Source: an uncultured Roseovarius sp.
Lineage (GTDB): Bacteria > Pseudomonadota > Alphaproteobacteria > Rhodobacterales > Rhodobacteraceae
NCBI GenBank assembly: GCA_947496175.1
Contig: CANMBU010000005.1
Coordinates: 1-64,000 of the forward strand
Reading direction: 5' to 3'
DNA: 64,000 bases
The translations under genes were made by a program, and so were the position numbers. How positions within the stretch are numbered: position 1 is the stretch's first letter; each line of letters begins with the position of its first letter. Shown here one piece after another: positions 35,014 to 44,684 of the stretch. The notes under the pieces are model-generated. The model was given only the letters and a program-made list of their open reading frames with translations, ran no database searches and was not told the origin of the DNA.

Positions 35014-35952
35014 ATGGCCCGTTCCCGCACGCCCAAATTCGATGCCTCCGAGGTCATCACGAACGAAATCATCCGCATTATCGAGCGCGGCGTCCTGCCA
35101 TGGCGCAAGCCCTGGACCGCCGGTGGCAGTTCCCGCCCGCTCCGTCACAACGGCGAGGCCTACCAGGGCGTCAACAACTTCCTTCTGACCATGCGGACGC
35201 TGATGGCGGGCTACAGCTCGCCCTTCTGGATGACCATCCCGCAGGCTAATGGCCTAGACGCCAAGGTGCGCAAGGGCGAGAAGTCCTCCGTGGTGGTTTA
35301 CTATGGCCAAAGCCGGAGGCAGGGTGAGGGCGACGAGGCGCGAGACGATGGTGAGGCAGATGGTGACGAGGCCCGCGTCTGCCGTTTCCAGAAATCCTAT
35401 CGCGTGTTCAACGCCTGCCAGATCGAGGGGTTGCCGGATAGCTTCCATCCCGAGCCGGACCCGGTGCCTGACCATCCGCCCGCTGAACCCATTCCCCATA
35501 TGCAGGCTTTTTTTGATGCCATCGATATCACCACCGTCTTCACGGGTAGCGATGCCTACTATCTGCCGCCGGTAGACAAGGTCTACATGCCGCCGATTAC
35601 GCGGTTTCAAAATTCGCCAAATTTTTATGGGGTTTGGGCCCATGAACTGGGCCATGCCACAAAGGCGCGCCATCGCTTGAACCGCGACTACGGTCTTTCG
35701 CGGTTCGGCAACACAGCCTATGCCCGCGAGGAGATCGTGGCCGAGCTCACGTCGTGCTTTCTGGGGCAGGAACTTGGGTTCACCGCGCATACGCTCGAGA
35801 TGAACGCGGCGTATCTCTACAATTGGCTGCGCGTTCTGCGCTCGGACAAGGGCGCCATCTTCAAGCACGCCGCTGACGCGCAGCGCGCCTGTGATTACCT
35901 TATCGCGCGATCGGAGGCGGGCAGGGCAGGGGAGGTCGACCAGGCCGCTTGA
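35014..35952 (+). CDS. ArdC-like antirestriction protein (ssDNA-binding + zincin)
   Basis: 312 residues. The N-terminal ArdC/DUF1738 single-strand DNA-binding domain (IERGVLPWRKPW; YQGVNNFLL; KGEKSSVVVYYG) is joined by an acidic linker to a zinc metallopeptidase-like domain with HELGH (AHELGHATKARHRL). ArdC proteins protect incoming plasmid DNA from restriction during conjugation. The ribosome-binding site AAGGAGG precedes ATG 35014 by six bases. The encoded linker (~GEGDEARDDGEADGDEA) is unusually acidic. Confidence 0.87.
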   Translation: MARSRTPKFDASEVITNEIIRIIERGVLPWRKPWTAGGSSRPLRHNGEAYQGVNNFLLTMRTLMAGYSSPFWMTIPQANGLDAKVRKGEKSSVVVYYGQSRRQGEGDEARDDGEADGDEARVCRFQKSYRVFNACQIEGLPDSFHPEPDPVPDHPPAEPIPHMQAFFDAIDITTVFTGSDAYYLPPVDKVYMPPITRFQNSPNFYGVWAHELGHATKARHRLNRDYGLSRFGNTAYAREEIVAELTSCFLGQELGFTAHTLEMNAAYLYNWLRVLRSDKGAIFKHAADAQRACDYLIARSEAGRAGEVDQAA

Positions 35953-36022
35953 GGGGATGTGTGTCGGCAAAGGGAAAGCAGGCTTTGGGAAGGGTGTTTC
36001 AAACTTCTCAAAGGACAGACCC

Positions 36023-36412
36023 ATGACCAACGCAGCACAGCCTCTGACAGACCGCCCAGACCCCGCCGTAATCGCCGCTCAGAATGACGCTTTCCGCAAG
36101 CTCGCCTGCCTCGGGATAGCACCAGAGGCGCCTATCCAAGGCCGGATGCACGTCACCCGATCGCTCATGGAGGCGGGGGATGGTTTCATGGCCGAGGCGG
36201 TGAATGTCACGGGGGCGTTCGACACGTTCGAACCCGAAAACGACCCGGAGGGCTGGCATGATTTCGGGGCGGTCGAGATCCGGGGCGAAACGGTGTTCTG
36301 GAAACTGGATTTGTACGAAGCGGATTCCGATTTCCGCTACGGGGCCGAGACCCCGGACAATCCCGCCACCACCATGCGCGTGCTGACCATCATGCTGGCG
36401 CGCGACTGGTAG
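36023..36412 (+). CDS. DUF3768 family protein
   Basis: 129 residues. The stretch FDTFEPENDPEGWHDFGAVE and FWKLDLYEADSD, then RVLTIMLARDW at the end, match what I remember of DUF3768, a plasmid-borne family of unknown function. AAAGGACAGACCC precedes the ATG, the same leader type as its neighbours. Preceded by the ArdC-like gene and followed by a hairpin. Confidence 0.72.
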   Translation: MTNAAQPLTDRPDPAVIAAQNDAFRKLACLGIAPEAPIQGRMHVTRSLMEAGDGFMAEAVNVTGAFDTFEPENDPEGWHDFGAVEIRGETVFWKLDLYEADSDFRYGAETPDNPATTMRVLTIMLARDW

Positions 36413-36446
36413 GGAAGGGGACTCCTCCCCCTGACATCTCAAACTC

Positions 36447-36485
36447 AAGGCCTGCTGCCCCCAAAAGGGAGAGTGGGCCTTTTGT
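36447..36485 (+). terminator. Hairpin with T-tract after DUF3768 gene
   Basis: AAGGCC pairs with GGCCTT across a loop that contains a further CCC/GGG pairing, followed by TTTTG. It could end the upstream transcript or attenuate the ParB-like gene downstream. Confidence 0.5.
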
Positions 36486-36564
36486 CCTTTTGATTCCCGA
36501 AGCCGGGGATTGGTCGCGCGGAGGATCGCGGCGGCCGCACCATACCCATCGAAAAGGACATACC

Positions 36565-38547
36565 ATGACCGCAAGCTTCAAACCCGTTTCTGTCGCCATT
36601 GGCGATCTGACTGCCCATCCAGCCAATGTGCGCAGCAACTCCCCGGAAACCTATGACTCCGAGAACATCGCGCATCTGAAGGCCAGCATTGCCGTCCTGG
36701 GCCTGCTCCAACCGCTCCTCGTCCAGAAGATCGACGGCAAGTACGCAGTGCTGGCCGGTGGCCGGCGCCATGCCGCGCTTAAGGAGCTGATCGCCGACAA
36801 GGCCACCAAGGGGTTCACCGCGAAAACCAAGGTCGACTGCCGCCTTGTGCCGGAGGAGTGCGACGTGACGACGGCGCTATCCCTCGCCGAGAACATCACC
36901 CAGGCCCCTATGAACGCAATCGACGAGTTCGAGGCCTTCGCCCGGATGATGGAGATCGACGGCCAGTCGCCCGAGACGATCGCCAAGACATTCGGCACCA
37001 CCGTCACCGCCGTGAAAGGCCGGTTGCGCTACGGGCTGATCCACCCCGATATCCGCGCCGCGGCCCGGGCGAAGACGATCACGCTCGACACGATGAAGGC
37101 CTTTGCGGAGCACCCAAGCCAGGAGGTGCAGCGCGAGGTCTATGAGGCGCTCACCAAGGAAGACAGCTATCTGCAGGCCTATACCGTTCGTCAGGCGCTC
37201 AAATCCCGTGGGGTGCAGGTCAGCGATGATATCGGGGCCTTCGTGCGTGAGGACTATGAGGCCCGCGGCGGGGCCATCGCGGCTGATCTTCTGGAAGAGC
37301 ATTCCGTGCTGGAGGATGCGGCGCTGGTCGAAACCATCCTGCTCGAGAAACTCGGGGCTGCCGCTGAGCAGGCCCGCGAAAAACTGGGCTTTGCCTGGGC
37401 AGATGCGATGGTGCGCTATGATTATGCGACTATGGCCGAATACGACCGCGTTTATCCCGGCCCGATCGAGCCGGATGAGGCTGCCCAGAAACGCATCGAT
37501 GAGATCACTGCCGCGCTCGAGCAACTCCAGCTCGAGATGGAGGATGAGGGGCTCGAGGACGACGCCTACAATGCCCTTTACGAGCGAGTGGACGCCTTGG
37601 AAGAGGAAGCGCGCGATCTGCAGGAAGCCTACAGCGCCGAGGACCTCGCGCGGTCTGGGGTGATCGCGTCGTGGCAGGGTGGGCAGATCACGCTCCATGT
37701 GGGCCTCGTCCGCCCGGAAGACACCGTCAAAGAGGAGGGCGCGCGCGGCTCCTCGGCTAGCCCGACCGGAGAGGAGGCCCCGGACGCCGGCGAGATCACC
37801 TACCCGGCCTCGCTGGCTGAGGACCTCAAGACCGAGCGGGCCATGGCGCTTGGGGCGGCGATGGCGCTGCATCCGGAAGCCACGCTCGATCTGACGCTTT
37901 TCAAGCTGGTGAGCGACGTTCTGGCCAGCGGCATGAGTGTCACGCAGGCGATCAAGATCGATGCCCGCAAGGAATACCGCAGCCACGCCAAGATGGATGA
38001 GATCGACGGCACCTCGCTCGAGCAGGTGGCGGCGGCGCATGATGCGCTCGATCTATCCTGGCTCGATGACGCTCGGTCGCCCGCCGATCAGTTCGCGGCG
38101 TTTCGCGCGCTCGAGGCTGGTGAGAAGGCCAAGCTCGTCGCTTTTGCGACCGCCGCAACCACGCAATCCTGCTTCGCGCGGGATCGGCAACGCGACAGCC
38201 TGATGCACGATTTTGAGATCGAGATCATGCCCGACATCCGTGCCCACTGGACGCCGAATGCGGCACTCTTCAACCGCTTCAAGAAGGCCTGGCTCCTGAA
38301 GATCCTCGGCGAAGATCTGGGTCTCACCCAGGAGGCGGTGACGTTGGCCTCGTCGAGTAAGAAGGAGATCGTCGCCTTCTGCGACAAGCTCTTCGCCGAG
38401 CCCTTCGCCACGCTGACGGATGCACAGCGCGCTGCCGTAGGCGCCTGGTGCCCGCCCATGATGCAGACCGCCGGTGTCGCCTTTGATCAGGCGGAGACCA
38501 CTGCGGAAACCCCGGAGCCTGACAGCGAGATCGCTCAAGCGGCCTGA
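36565..38547 (+). CDS. Large ParB/RepB-type nuclease-domain protein of plasmid cassette
   Basis: 660 residues. The N-terminal ParB domain (DLTAHPANVRSN; IAVLGLLQPLLVQK; VLAGGRRHAALKEL) and central HTH (SPETIAKTFGTTVTAVKGRLRYG) are clear. A long, acidic, helical C-terminal part follows (coiled-coil-like around EITAALEQLQLEMEDEG). It is distinct from repB and not next to a parA, so a role in plasmid transfer or single-strand DNA handling rather than partition is possible. Leader AAAAGGACATACC before ATG 36565; the upstream in-frame start lies in the hairpin region. Confidence 0.82.
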   Translation: MTASFKPVSVAIGDLTAHPANVRSNSPETYDSENIAHLKASIAVLGLLQPLLVQKIDGKYAVLAGGRRHAALKELIADKATKGFTAKTKVDCRLVPEECDVTTALSLAENITQAPMNAIDEFEAFARMMEIDGQSPETIAKTFGTTVTAVKGRLRYGLIHPDIRAAARAKTITLDTMKAFAEHPSQEVQREVYEALTKEDSYLQAYTVRQALKSRGVQVSDDIGAFVREDYEARGGAIAADLLEEHSVLEDAALVETILLEKLGAAAEQAREKLGFAWADAMVRYDYATMAEYDRVYPGPIEPDEAAQKRIDEITAALEQLQLEMEDEGLEDDAYNALYERVDALEEEARDLQEAYSAEDLARSGVIASWQGGQITLHVGLVRPEDTVKEEGARGSSASPTGEEAPDAGEITYPASLAEDLKTERAMALGAAMALHPEATLDLTLFKLVSDVLASGMSVTQAIKIDARKEYRSHAKMDEIDGTSLEQVAAAHDALDLSWLDDARSPADQFAAFRALEAGEKAKLVAFATAATTQSCFARDRQRDSLMHDFEIEIMPDIRAHWTPNAALFNRFKKAWLLKILGEDLGLTQEAVTLASSSKKEIVAFCDKLFAEPFATLTDAQRAAVGAWCPPMMQTAGVAFDQAETTAETPEPDSEIAQAA

Positions 38548-38556
38548 ACCATCACG

Positions 38557-38592
38557 CGACCCGCGCGTGGACCATACCACCCGCGCGGGTCG
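38557..38592 (+). terminator. 11-base GC-rich hairpin
   Basis: CGACCCGCGCG and CGCGCGGGTCG pair perfectly around a 14-base loop, 10 bases after the ParB-like stop. No U-tract follows, so it may be a processing or attenuation structure for the downstream gene. Confidence 0.45.
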
Positions 38593-38623
38593 ACCCTCCC
38601 ACACCCAACGGAAAGACATCCCC

Positions 38624-39217
38624 ATGGCTATTCTCAAGTTTTCTGCCTCCGCCGCTGCGGCGCAGATCGCCCATGCGCGCGCCTGCAAAACCTTCCTGCC
38701 GAACTGGAACGGGCCCGTGGACAGGCCCGCTCTGATCCTCATCGTCGGCAATGGCGTGCATCTGCGCTCAAACGGCATCGATGGCACGACCACCCGTATC
38801 GTCACCACCGAACAGGCCGATCCATCCTTTGCCTTCGCCGATGGCATGAACCCGTTTCGGGATACCGACTGGATGGCGCAGCGCCGCATGGCGTTCCGTG
38901 ATCTGACGGGCCAGTTCTACACCGACATCCTGGACGATGTGCAGGTGCTTATCGATCGGGGGCAGGGGGCGATCCGGCTCGCCACCGACGGTCACAGCAT
39001 CCGTGTCTTCGTGCGCCGTGCCTCGGATTATCTCGTCGGCGGGACCTACGAAGTGCCCTCGGGCCTCGGCGGCACGTTTAGGGTCATCCTCAAGGATGCC
39101 TGCGATACCTTCGCGATCGTGCAGAACTGCGGCAATTGCGAGGATTTCGACACGATGCAGCCCTACCGCGTGTCGCTCGATGCGCTGATGGAGATTGATG
39201 AACGGAGGGCTGCCTGA
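38624..39217 (+). CDS. Uncharacterised plasmid protein
   Basis: 197 residues with no family I can name. A helical start (AILKFSASAAAAQIAHARACK) is followed by a mixed region with NGIDGTTTRIVTTEQAD and a C-terminal CGNCEDFDTMQPYRV holding a CxxC. Leader CGGAAAGACATCCCC matches neighbouring genes. Its stop overlaps the next start by one base (TGATG), so the two proteins are made together. Confidence 0.65.
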   Translation: MAILKFSASAAAAQIAHARACKTFLPNWNGPVDRPALILIVGNGVHLRSNGIDGTTTRIVTTEQADPSFAFADGMNPFRDTDWMAQRRMAFRDLTGQFYTDILDDVQVLIDRGQGAIRLATDGHSIRVFVRRASDYLVGGTYEVPSGLGGTFRVILKDACDTFAIVQNCGNCEDFDTMQPYRVSLDALMEIDERRAA

Positions 39218-39873
39218 TGGGTTGGCTCTTCTACACCGATCGCTGCGTCAAAACCTACGCAGATGAGAAAGCGGAAATCACCCGGCTTTGCACCTTCGAG
39301 GGCGACGCGCGCAAGACCGAACTGATCAAGGCTTGCAAAGTCGGTTCGATCTGGTACGCGGCGGCCAAGGTCATCAACTTCGACGGAACCCCGGTCGAGG
39401 ACGCGACCTATGTCACGGATGCGGACGGCTCGATCACCTTCGGGGCGGTCTTCCTCACGCGCTATGACGATGGCTGTTGGGGTTACAAGGACATGGAGGA
39501 AAGCGCTGGACCTGTCGATTCGCGCGCCCCGCTCAGCCTTCTGTCGCTGCTCTCGGAATTGAAGGACCAAGAGAGCTATGCCCATGCCTGGCGCCAGCGC
39601 TGCCGGGACTGGGCCGCGATTCCGGACTATGAGGAAGGTGACAGGATCAAGCTCGCGTCCCCTGTGACGTTGACTGACGGCAGCACCTGCCAGATCGTCA
39701 CCGCGACCCACTACAGGCGCGGGCAGCAAAAACGCCGTTGCTACCGCATCGAGGAGACCGGCGGCCTCGTGCGCCTGTCGAAAGCTTCGCTTGTGGGCTC
39801 AGAGCTGCTCAGTTCCGCGAAGGGCGCGGCGAGCCCGGTCTTGGCGGAGTTTCTGGCGGGGCAGGGTGATTGA
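39217..39873 (+). CDS. Uncharacterised plasmid protein (MGWLFY family)
   Basis: 218 residues beginning GWLFYTDRCVKTYADEKAEI, which I have seen on other alphaproteobacterial plasmids (possibly DUF6927, uncertain). It contains IWYAAAKVI and DGCWGYKDMEES and ends with a hydrophilic tail. No catalytic motif recognised. Coupled to the preceding gene and followed by a strong terminator-like hairpin. Confidence 0.6.
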   Translation: MGWLFYTDRCVKTYADEKAEITRLCTFEGDARKTELIKACKVGSIWYAAAKVINFDGTPVEDATYVTDADGSITFGAVFLTRYDDGCWGYKDMEESAGPVDSRAPLSLLSLLSELKDQESYAHAWRQRCRDWAAIPDYEEGDRIKLASPVTLTDGSTCQIVTATHYRRGQQKRRCYRIEETGGLVRLSKASLVGSELLSSAKGAASPVLAEFLAGQGD

Positions 39874-39907
39874 ACGACAAGACCGCTATTGACTTGCGGT
39901 CCGTTAC

Positions 39908-39947
39908 AGCCTGCTCCGCACTCTAAAAGTGTAGAGCAGGCTTTTTG
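39908..39947 (+). terminator. Rho-independent terminator-like hairpin
   Basis: AGCCTGCTC and GAGCAGGCT form a perfect 9-base stem with an inner CACT/AGTG pairing, followed by TTTTT. It stands 40 bases before the next start, so read-through control of the large helicase gene is possible. Confidence 0.65.
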
Positions 39948-39986
39948 TCCTTTGGAACTCAGACCCTGATCCAAAGGAAAATCCCC

Positions 39987-42900
39987 ATGACCAAGCCAAC
40001 TCCGGCTCTCTCAGTCTCTCACGCTAACCTCGCTTCTGCCCTTGCGCAAATCGGCCTGGAGCTCGACCACCAACCCCTGCGCACCTCAGTGCTCGCGCGC
40101 ATTTTGCGCGAGACGTTTCATGGCAGAGATGCCAGCGGCGCCTGGGACTGGCGGATGGCTTATGACCTGATGCAGGCCGCGGCCATCCAGGTGCTGCTGC
40201 GCGGAGACGCCGCGGCAGGTGACATTGCCACCGCGAAACTCCTCGCGTTCCGGCTCCTGACGGAAACCCGCCGGTCGGAACAGCAGATCCGACTACAACA
40301 ATTTTCCTCGCCGTTGCCTTTTGCGGCAATGGCGGTGCGGGCGGCAGCCATTCGCAAGGGCGAGACCCTGCTGGAGCCGTCGGCTGGCACCGGTGCCCTG
40401 GCCGCTTTCGCCGCCCGGGCCGGTGCGACGCTTTTGCTCAATGAAATCGACCCCTTTCTCCAGCGCCTCCTGCGCGGGGTCTTTGGCGGCGAGGTGACGG
40501 GCTATGACGGGGAGCATATCGATGATCTGCTGCAGACCTTGGTTCTGCCCGACGTCGTGGTGATGAATCCGCCCTTCGCCTCCTCGGTCGATCGCTCCCG
40601 GGACAAGCACATCGCCGCCAAGCATCTCATCGCGGCTGCCAAGCGCCTGGCACCCGGTGGGCGGATGGTGGCGATCATGCCGCAGGGGTTCACGCCCGAA
40701 CGCGATGCTGCGCATTGGTCCCGCGCCTGCGGTCTCCTGACGCCGCGACTGGCGCTCACGATGCCGGGACAGGTCTATCGCAAGCTCGGCACCTCTGTGG
40801 AAACCCAGCTGATGGTCTTCGACAAGGTCCAGGAGGACGGCGAGATGATCCGCGCAACGGTTCAGGATCTGGAGGAAGCCCTTCCTTTTGTCGACACCGT
40901 GGCCGCAAACCGGCCTGAGACGCGCCCCGCCCAACGGGCGGCGAAAAACCCTCATGCGCGATCGGCCGGTCCAGTACCTGTCACGCGCAAGCGCCCAGTT
41001 GCCAGAGTTGCGGCGTCCAACGCTCAGACCAACGCCGCCATACCGCTCACTTTCACAAGCCTTGAGGCCCCGCGCGACAACACGCCCGTCTCGGACATCT
41101 ATGCGCGCTACCGCCCGCAGCGGATCGAGATCGCGGGCGCGCAGGAACATCCCACGCCGCTCGTCGAGAGCATCGCCATGGCCTCTGTGGCCCCGCCCGT
41201 GCCCTCAGGCGTGGCCAGTGCGGAACTGCGCCTGCCCGCTCGGTTGATCGAGGAGGGAAACCTTTCCGAGGCGCAGCTCGAGACCATCATCATGGCGCAT
41301 GATGCCCATGGGCGCGACCTGCCGGGGCGGATGCGCCTAGATGACGACCAATCCAAGCTGACGCGCGCGGATGACGACCCTAAAGCACGGGCCTATCGCC
41401 TCGGGTATTTCCTCGGCGACGGCACCGGTTGCGGCAAGGGCCGCGAATGCGCGGGGCTCATTCTCGTGAACTGGCTGGCCGGGCGCAGGAAGGCGATCTG
41501 GGTCTCCAAATCCGCCACGCTTATCGAGGACGCGATCCGCGACTGGACCGATCTCGGCGGCTCGCCCGCCGACATCCAGCCGCTCTCCAAATGGAAGTCT
41601 GAGCAGCCCATCCCGATGGGCGATGGTATCCTTTTTGTGACCTACGCCACGCTGCGGTCAGCGGGCAAATGCGGCACCTCGCGGCTGAACCAGATCTTTG
41701 AGTGGACGGGCGACGACTTCGACGGCGTGCTGGCCTTCGATGAGGCCCATGCCATGCAGAACGCGGCAGGGTCCGAGCAGGGCAGGGGGGTCAAACCCTC
41801 CCAGCAGGGCCTCGCAGGCCTGCGGCTGCAACTGGCCGCGCCGCGCGCCCGCGTCTTCTACATCTCGGCCACGGGCGCCACGAGTGTGCACAACCTTGCC
41901 TATGCCGCGCGGCTCGGTCTCTGGGGGCAGGGGCCCGAATATCCCTTCCCGAGCCGCGAGAGTTTCGTCTCGGCAATGGAGGCGGGCGGTGTCGCCGCCA
42001 TGGAGGTGGTCGCGCGTGATCTTAAGACGCTCGGGCTCTACACGGCCCGCGCCCTCAGCTTTGATGGCGTGGAGTATGACGTGCTCGAACACGCGCTGAC
42101 CCCGGCCCAGATCGAGATCTACGACGCCTATGCAGGTGCGTTTCGGACGATACACCACAATCTCGAGGCTGCCCTGACGGCCACCGGTGTCAACGATGCC
42201 TCGGGCGAGACCAATGCCTCGGCCGCACGCGCCTCGGCCAAGTCCCGCTTCGAGAGCACGAAGCAGCGCTTCTTCAACCATCTCCTGATGGGCATGAAAG
42301 CCCCGACCATCATCCGGGCCATCGAGGACGACCTGACAGTGGGCAACGCTTGCGTCATCCAGGTGGTCTCCACAGGCGAAAGCCTGCTGAAACGCCGGCT
42401 TGAGACGATGGACCCGGCGGACGAGCTGGTCGAGGGCGCGCTAACGCCGCGCGACTACGTCCTGGGATACCTCGAACAGGCCTTCCCGATCCACGCGCAA
42501 AAGCTGGTCGAGATCGACGGCAATATGGTGGCCGAGCCGCTCAGGGACGAGACCGGCGCGCTCGTTGTCTCGCGCGAGGCGCTCGCCCTACGAGATGCGG
42601 CGATGATGGAGTTGATGACGCTGGCCCCGATCCCTTCGGCGCTCGATCAGATCCTCTGGGCTTTTGGCGATGAGGCCGTGGCAGAAGTCACAGGCCGCTC
42701 TATCCGGCCCCTCAAGGCCGAGGATGGTCATCTTTTCATCGAGAAGCGTAGCGCCAGCAGCAATTCCTCCGAGACCCAAGCTTTCATGGACGGCGAGAAG
42801 CATATCCTGATCTTCTCTGACGCGGGCGGCACGGGCCGATCCTACCATGCGGCGCAGACGGCGAAGAACCAGAAACGGCGGCGGCACTATCTTCTAGAGC

Positions 42901-44240
42901 CCGGCTGGCGCGCGGACGCGGCCATCCAGGGGCTTGGCCGCACGCATCGCTCGGCCCAGGTCAGCGCACCCTTTTTCCGGGTCTGCACCTCCGATGTGCA
43001 TGGCGAGAAGCGCTTCACCTCGACGATTGCCAAGCGCCTCGACCAGCTTGGGGCCCTCACCAAAGGCCAGCGCGAGACCGGCTCGCAGGGCATGTTCCGG
43101 GAGGAGGACAATCTGGAAAGCCCGATCGCGCGCGCGGCTCTGCGCGGGTATTTCGCCGATCTTGCCGCCGGGCGCGCAAGGGCGATGAGCTATGAGGAAT
43201 TCACCGATTGGACAGCCCTGCGCCTGATCGATAAGGACGGGGTGCTGCTCGAAGATCTGCCACCGATCCAGCGGTTTTTGAACAGGGTGCTGGCGCTGCC
43301 CATTCACATGCAGAACGCGCTCTTTGCCGAGTTCATGCGCCGGATCGCCGATCAGACCGAACGGGCGCGCGCGGCGGGAACGCTCGATCTCGGCGTCGAA
43401 ACCCTGCGCGGCGAAAAGATCAAACAGGTCTCCACCGAAGACCTCTGGACCTGCCCGAAATCCGGCGCGGTGACGCGGATCATCGGACTTGAGATGACGG
43501 ACCCGGTCCACGTGCTGTCAGCGGATGACGCCCTGTCGCGCAATCCCGACAAGCTCCCCATGGTCAATCGCGCCTCTGGCCGCGCGGCGCTCATCTCGGC
43601 GCGGCCCATGCAGATGTACGACGAAGACATCGTTACACTGATGCGCAAGGCGGTGCGACCCAACGGGTCGAGCTACCTCGAAGAGACGCGGTTCGGGTCT
43701 TCGGCCTGGGAAGAGATCGGCAGACCCGAGTTTGCAGGGCTTTGGGATGCCGAGGCTGCGTCCCTGCCAAAAACCACCACGACCAAGCTCTACCTGCTGA
43801 CCGGGCTCTTGTTGCCGATCTGGAAGGACATTCCGACCACAAATGAGCGCATCTACCGGGTCACGCCTGAAGGGGCGGCGGCTATGATCGGACGCACGCT
43901 CAGTGAGGAAGGGGCGGCTGCGCTGCGCGCCCGCTTCCTCGTCTCCAATCCACAAACGCCCCAAGAGATGCTGACCGCCGCCCTCGGCACAACCGCGCCG
44001 GTCGACTTGGGCCGGGGTCTGACCCTGACCCGTCGCCGGGTCGCAGGCGAGATGCGCCTTGAGGTGGGTGGTGCGGATCGGGGCATGATCGAAAGCCTCA
44101 AGGCCCTCGGCTGCTTCACCGAAATCATCGCCTTCCAACTGCGGGTGTTCCTGCCGCATGGGGACGGGATCGACACTGAGGGCATTCTGGCCCGGATCGT
44201 GGGGCAGCTGCCACACGCCGCGTCTGTGGCAGCAGAATAG
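39987..44240 (+). CDS. Strawberry-notch-like helicase fused to N6 DNA methyltransferase
   Basis: 1,417 residues. N-terminal methyltransferase: SAM motif EPSAGTGALAAF near residue 130 and catalytic NPPF at 194. After a linker comes a superfamily 2 helicase of the strawberry-notch type: GDGTGCGKGRECAG (P-loop region), FDEAHAMQN (DEAH box near 585), TGRSYHAAQT and a C-terminal helicase domain (GLGRTHRSAQV). Proteins of this architecture are typical of large plasmids and phages, where they may modify and remodel incoming DNA. Leader CAAAGGAAAATCCCC before ATG 39987. Full length, no frameshift. Confidence 0.85.
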   Translation: MTKPTPALSVSHANLASALAQIGLELDHQPLRTSVLARILRETFHGRDASGAWDWRMAYDLMQAAAIQVLLRGDAAAGDIATAKLLAFRLLTETRRSEQQIRLQQFSSPLPFAAMAVRAAAIRKGETLLEPSAGTGALAAFAARAGATLLLNEIDPFLQRLLRGVFGGEVTGYDGEHIDDLLQTLVLPDVVVMNPPFASSVDRSRDKHIAAKHLIAAAKRLAPGGRMVAIMPQGFTPERDAAHWSRACGLLTPRLALTMPGQVYRKLGTSVETQLMVFDKVQEDGEMIRATVQDLEEALPFVDTVAANRPETRPAQRAAKNPHARSAGPVPVTRKRPVARVAASNAQTNAAIPLTFTSLEAPRDNTPVSDIYARYRPQRIEIAGAQEHPTPLVESIAMASVAPPVPSGVASAELRLPARLIEEGNLSEAQLETIIMAHDAHGRDLPGRMRLDDDQSKLTRADDDPKARAYRLGYFLGDGTGCGKGRECAGLILVNWLAGRRKAIWVSKSATLIEDAIRDWTDLGGSPADIQPLSKWKSEQPIPMGDGILFVTYATLRSAGKCGTSRLNQIFEWTGDDFDGVLAFDEAHAMQNAAGSEQGRGVKPSQQGLAGLRLQLAAPRARVFYISATGATSVHNLAYAARLGLWGQGPEYPFPSRESFVSAMEAGGVAAMEVVARDLKTLGLYTARALSFDGVEYDVLEHALTPAQIEIYDAYAGAFRTIHHNLEAALTATGVNDASGETNASAARASAKSRFESTKQRFFNHLLMGMKAPTIIRAIEDDLTVGNACVIQVVSTGESLLKRRLETMDPADELVEGALTPRDYVLGYLEQAFPIHAQKLVEIDGNMVAEPLRDETGALVVSREALALRDAAMMELMTLAPIPSALDQILWAFGDEAVAEVTGRSIRPLKAEDGHLFIEKRSASSNSSETQAFMDGEKHILIFSDAGGTGRSYHAAQTAKNQKRRRHYLLEPGWRADAAIQGLGRTHRSAQVSAPFFRVCTSDVHGEKRFTSTIAKRLDQLGALTKGQRETGSQGMFREEDNLESPIARAALRGYFADLAAGRARAMSYEEFTDWTALRLIDKDGVLLEDLPPIQRFLNRVLALPIHMQNALFAEFMRRIADQTERARAAGTLDLGVETLRGEKIKQVSTEDLWTCPKSGAVTRIIGLEMTDPVHVLSADDALSRNPDKLPMVNRASGRAALISARPMQMYDEDIVTLMRKAVRPNGSSYLEETRFGSSAWEEIGRPEFAGLWDAEAASLPKTTTTKLYLLTGLLLPIWKDIPTTNERIYRVTPEGAAAMIGRTLSEEGAAALRARFLVSNPQTPQEMLTAALGTTAPVDLGRGLTLTRRRVAGEMRLEVGGADRGMIESLKALGCFTEIIAFQLRVFLPHGDGIDTEGILARIVGQLPHAASVAAE

Positions 44241-44254
44241 GGAAGGGTGAGATC

Positions 44255-44560
44255 ATGACTCTCGAAGACATCAAGGCGGCCGTCGATGCCGGCCAGACCG
44301 TGCACTGGGCCAATACCGGCTACGTTGTCCACAAGGACAGGCTCGGCCAATACCTGATCACCTATGTGCCGAACGGCAGCTGCATCGGTCTGACAGACCG
44401 GAGCGTGCAGCGGTTGAACGGGGAGGAAGCACAGTTCTTTATCGCTGGACTGGAGTGTGGCGACGAGAAGAGCCAGGCCAGCCAACTGAGACCAGACGGG
44501 CAGGGGAGGGGCGTCGTACCCGGCGGGGAGGTGGCACAGACTCTCAGGCGCCAGCGCTGA
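44255..44560 (+). CDS. Small uncharacterised protein (plasmid cassette)
   Basis: 101 residues. The first ~60 (TLEDIKAAVDAGQTVHWANT; NGSCIGLTDRSVQRLNGEEA) look like a conserved small plasmid protein; the last ~35 are Gln/Gly/Arg-rich and may be a recent extension past a lost stop. GGAAGGG lies 7 bases before the ATG. Function unknown. Confidence 0.6.
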   Translation: MTLEDIKAAVDAGQTVHWANTGYVVHKDRLGQYLITYVPNGSCIGLTDRSVQRLNGEEAQFFIAGLECGDEKSQASQLRPDGQGRGVVPGGEVAQTLRRQR

Positions 44561-44684
44561 ACTGAAGGTTGGGAAGAAAGGAAAGCGAGCTTTCTGGTTT
44601 GTGATCCCATGAGGGGTCGAAAAAGCAATCCCGGTTGTGCTGGCAAGGACGTCAGGCACCGGCCAATCCAAAAGGAACCATCCC

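Noticed and set aside
36877..38040. 387-codon minus-strand frame opposite the ParB-like gene
   Set aside because: Typical GC-rich antisense shadow; the sense strand encodes a full ParB-domain protein.
40293..41150. 285-codon minus-strand frame opposite the methyltransferase-helicase
   Set aside because: Shadow of the large gene, whose motifs are intact.
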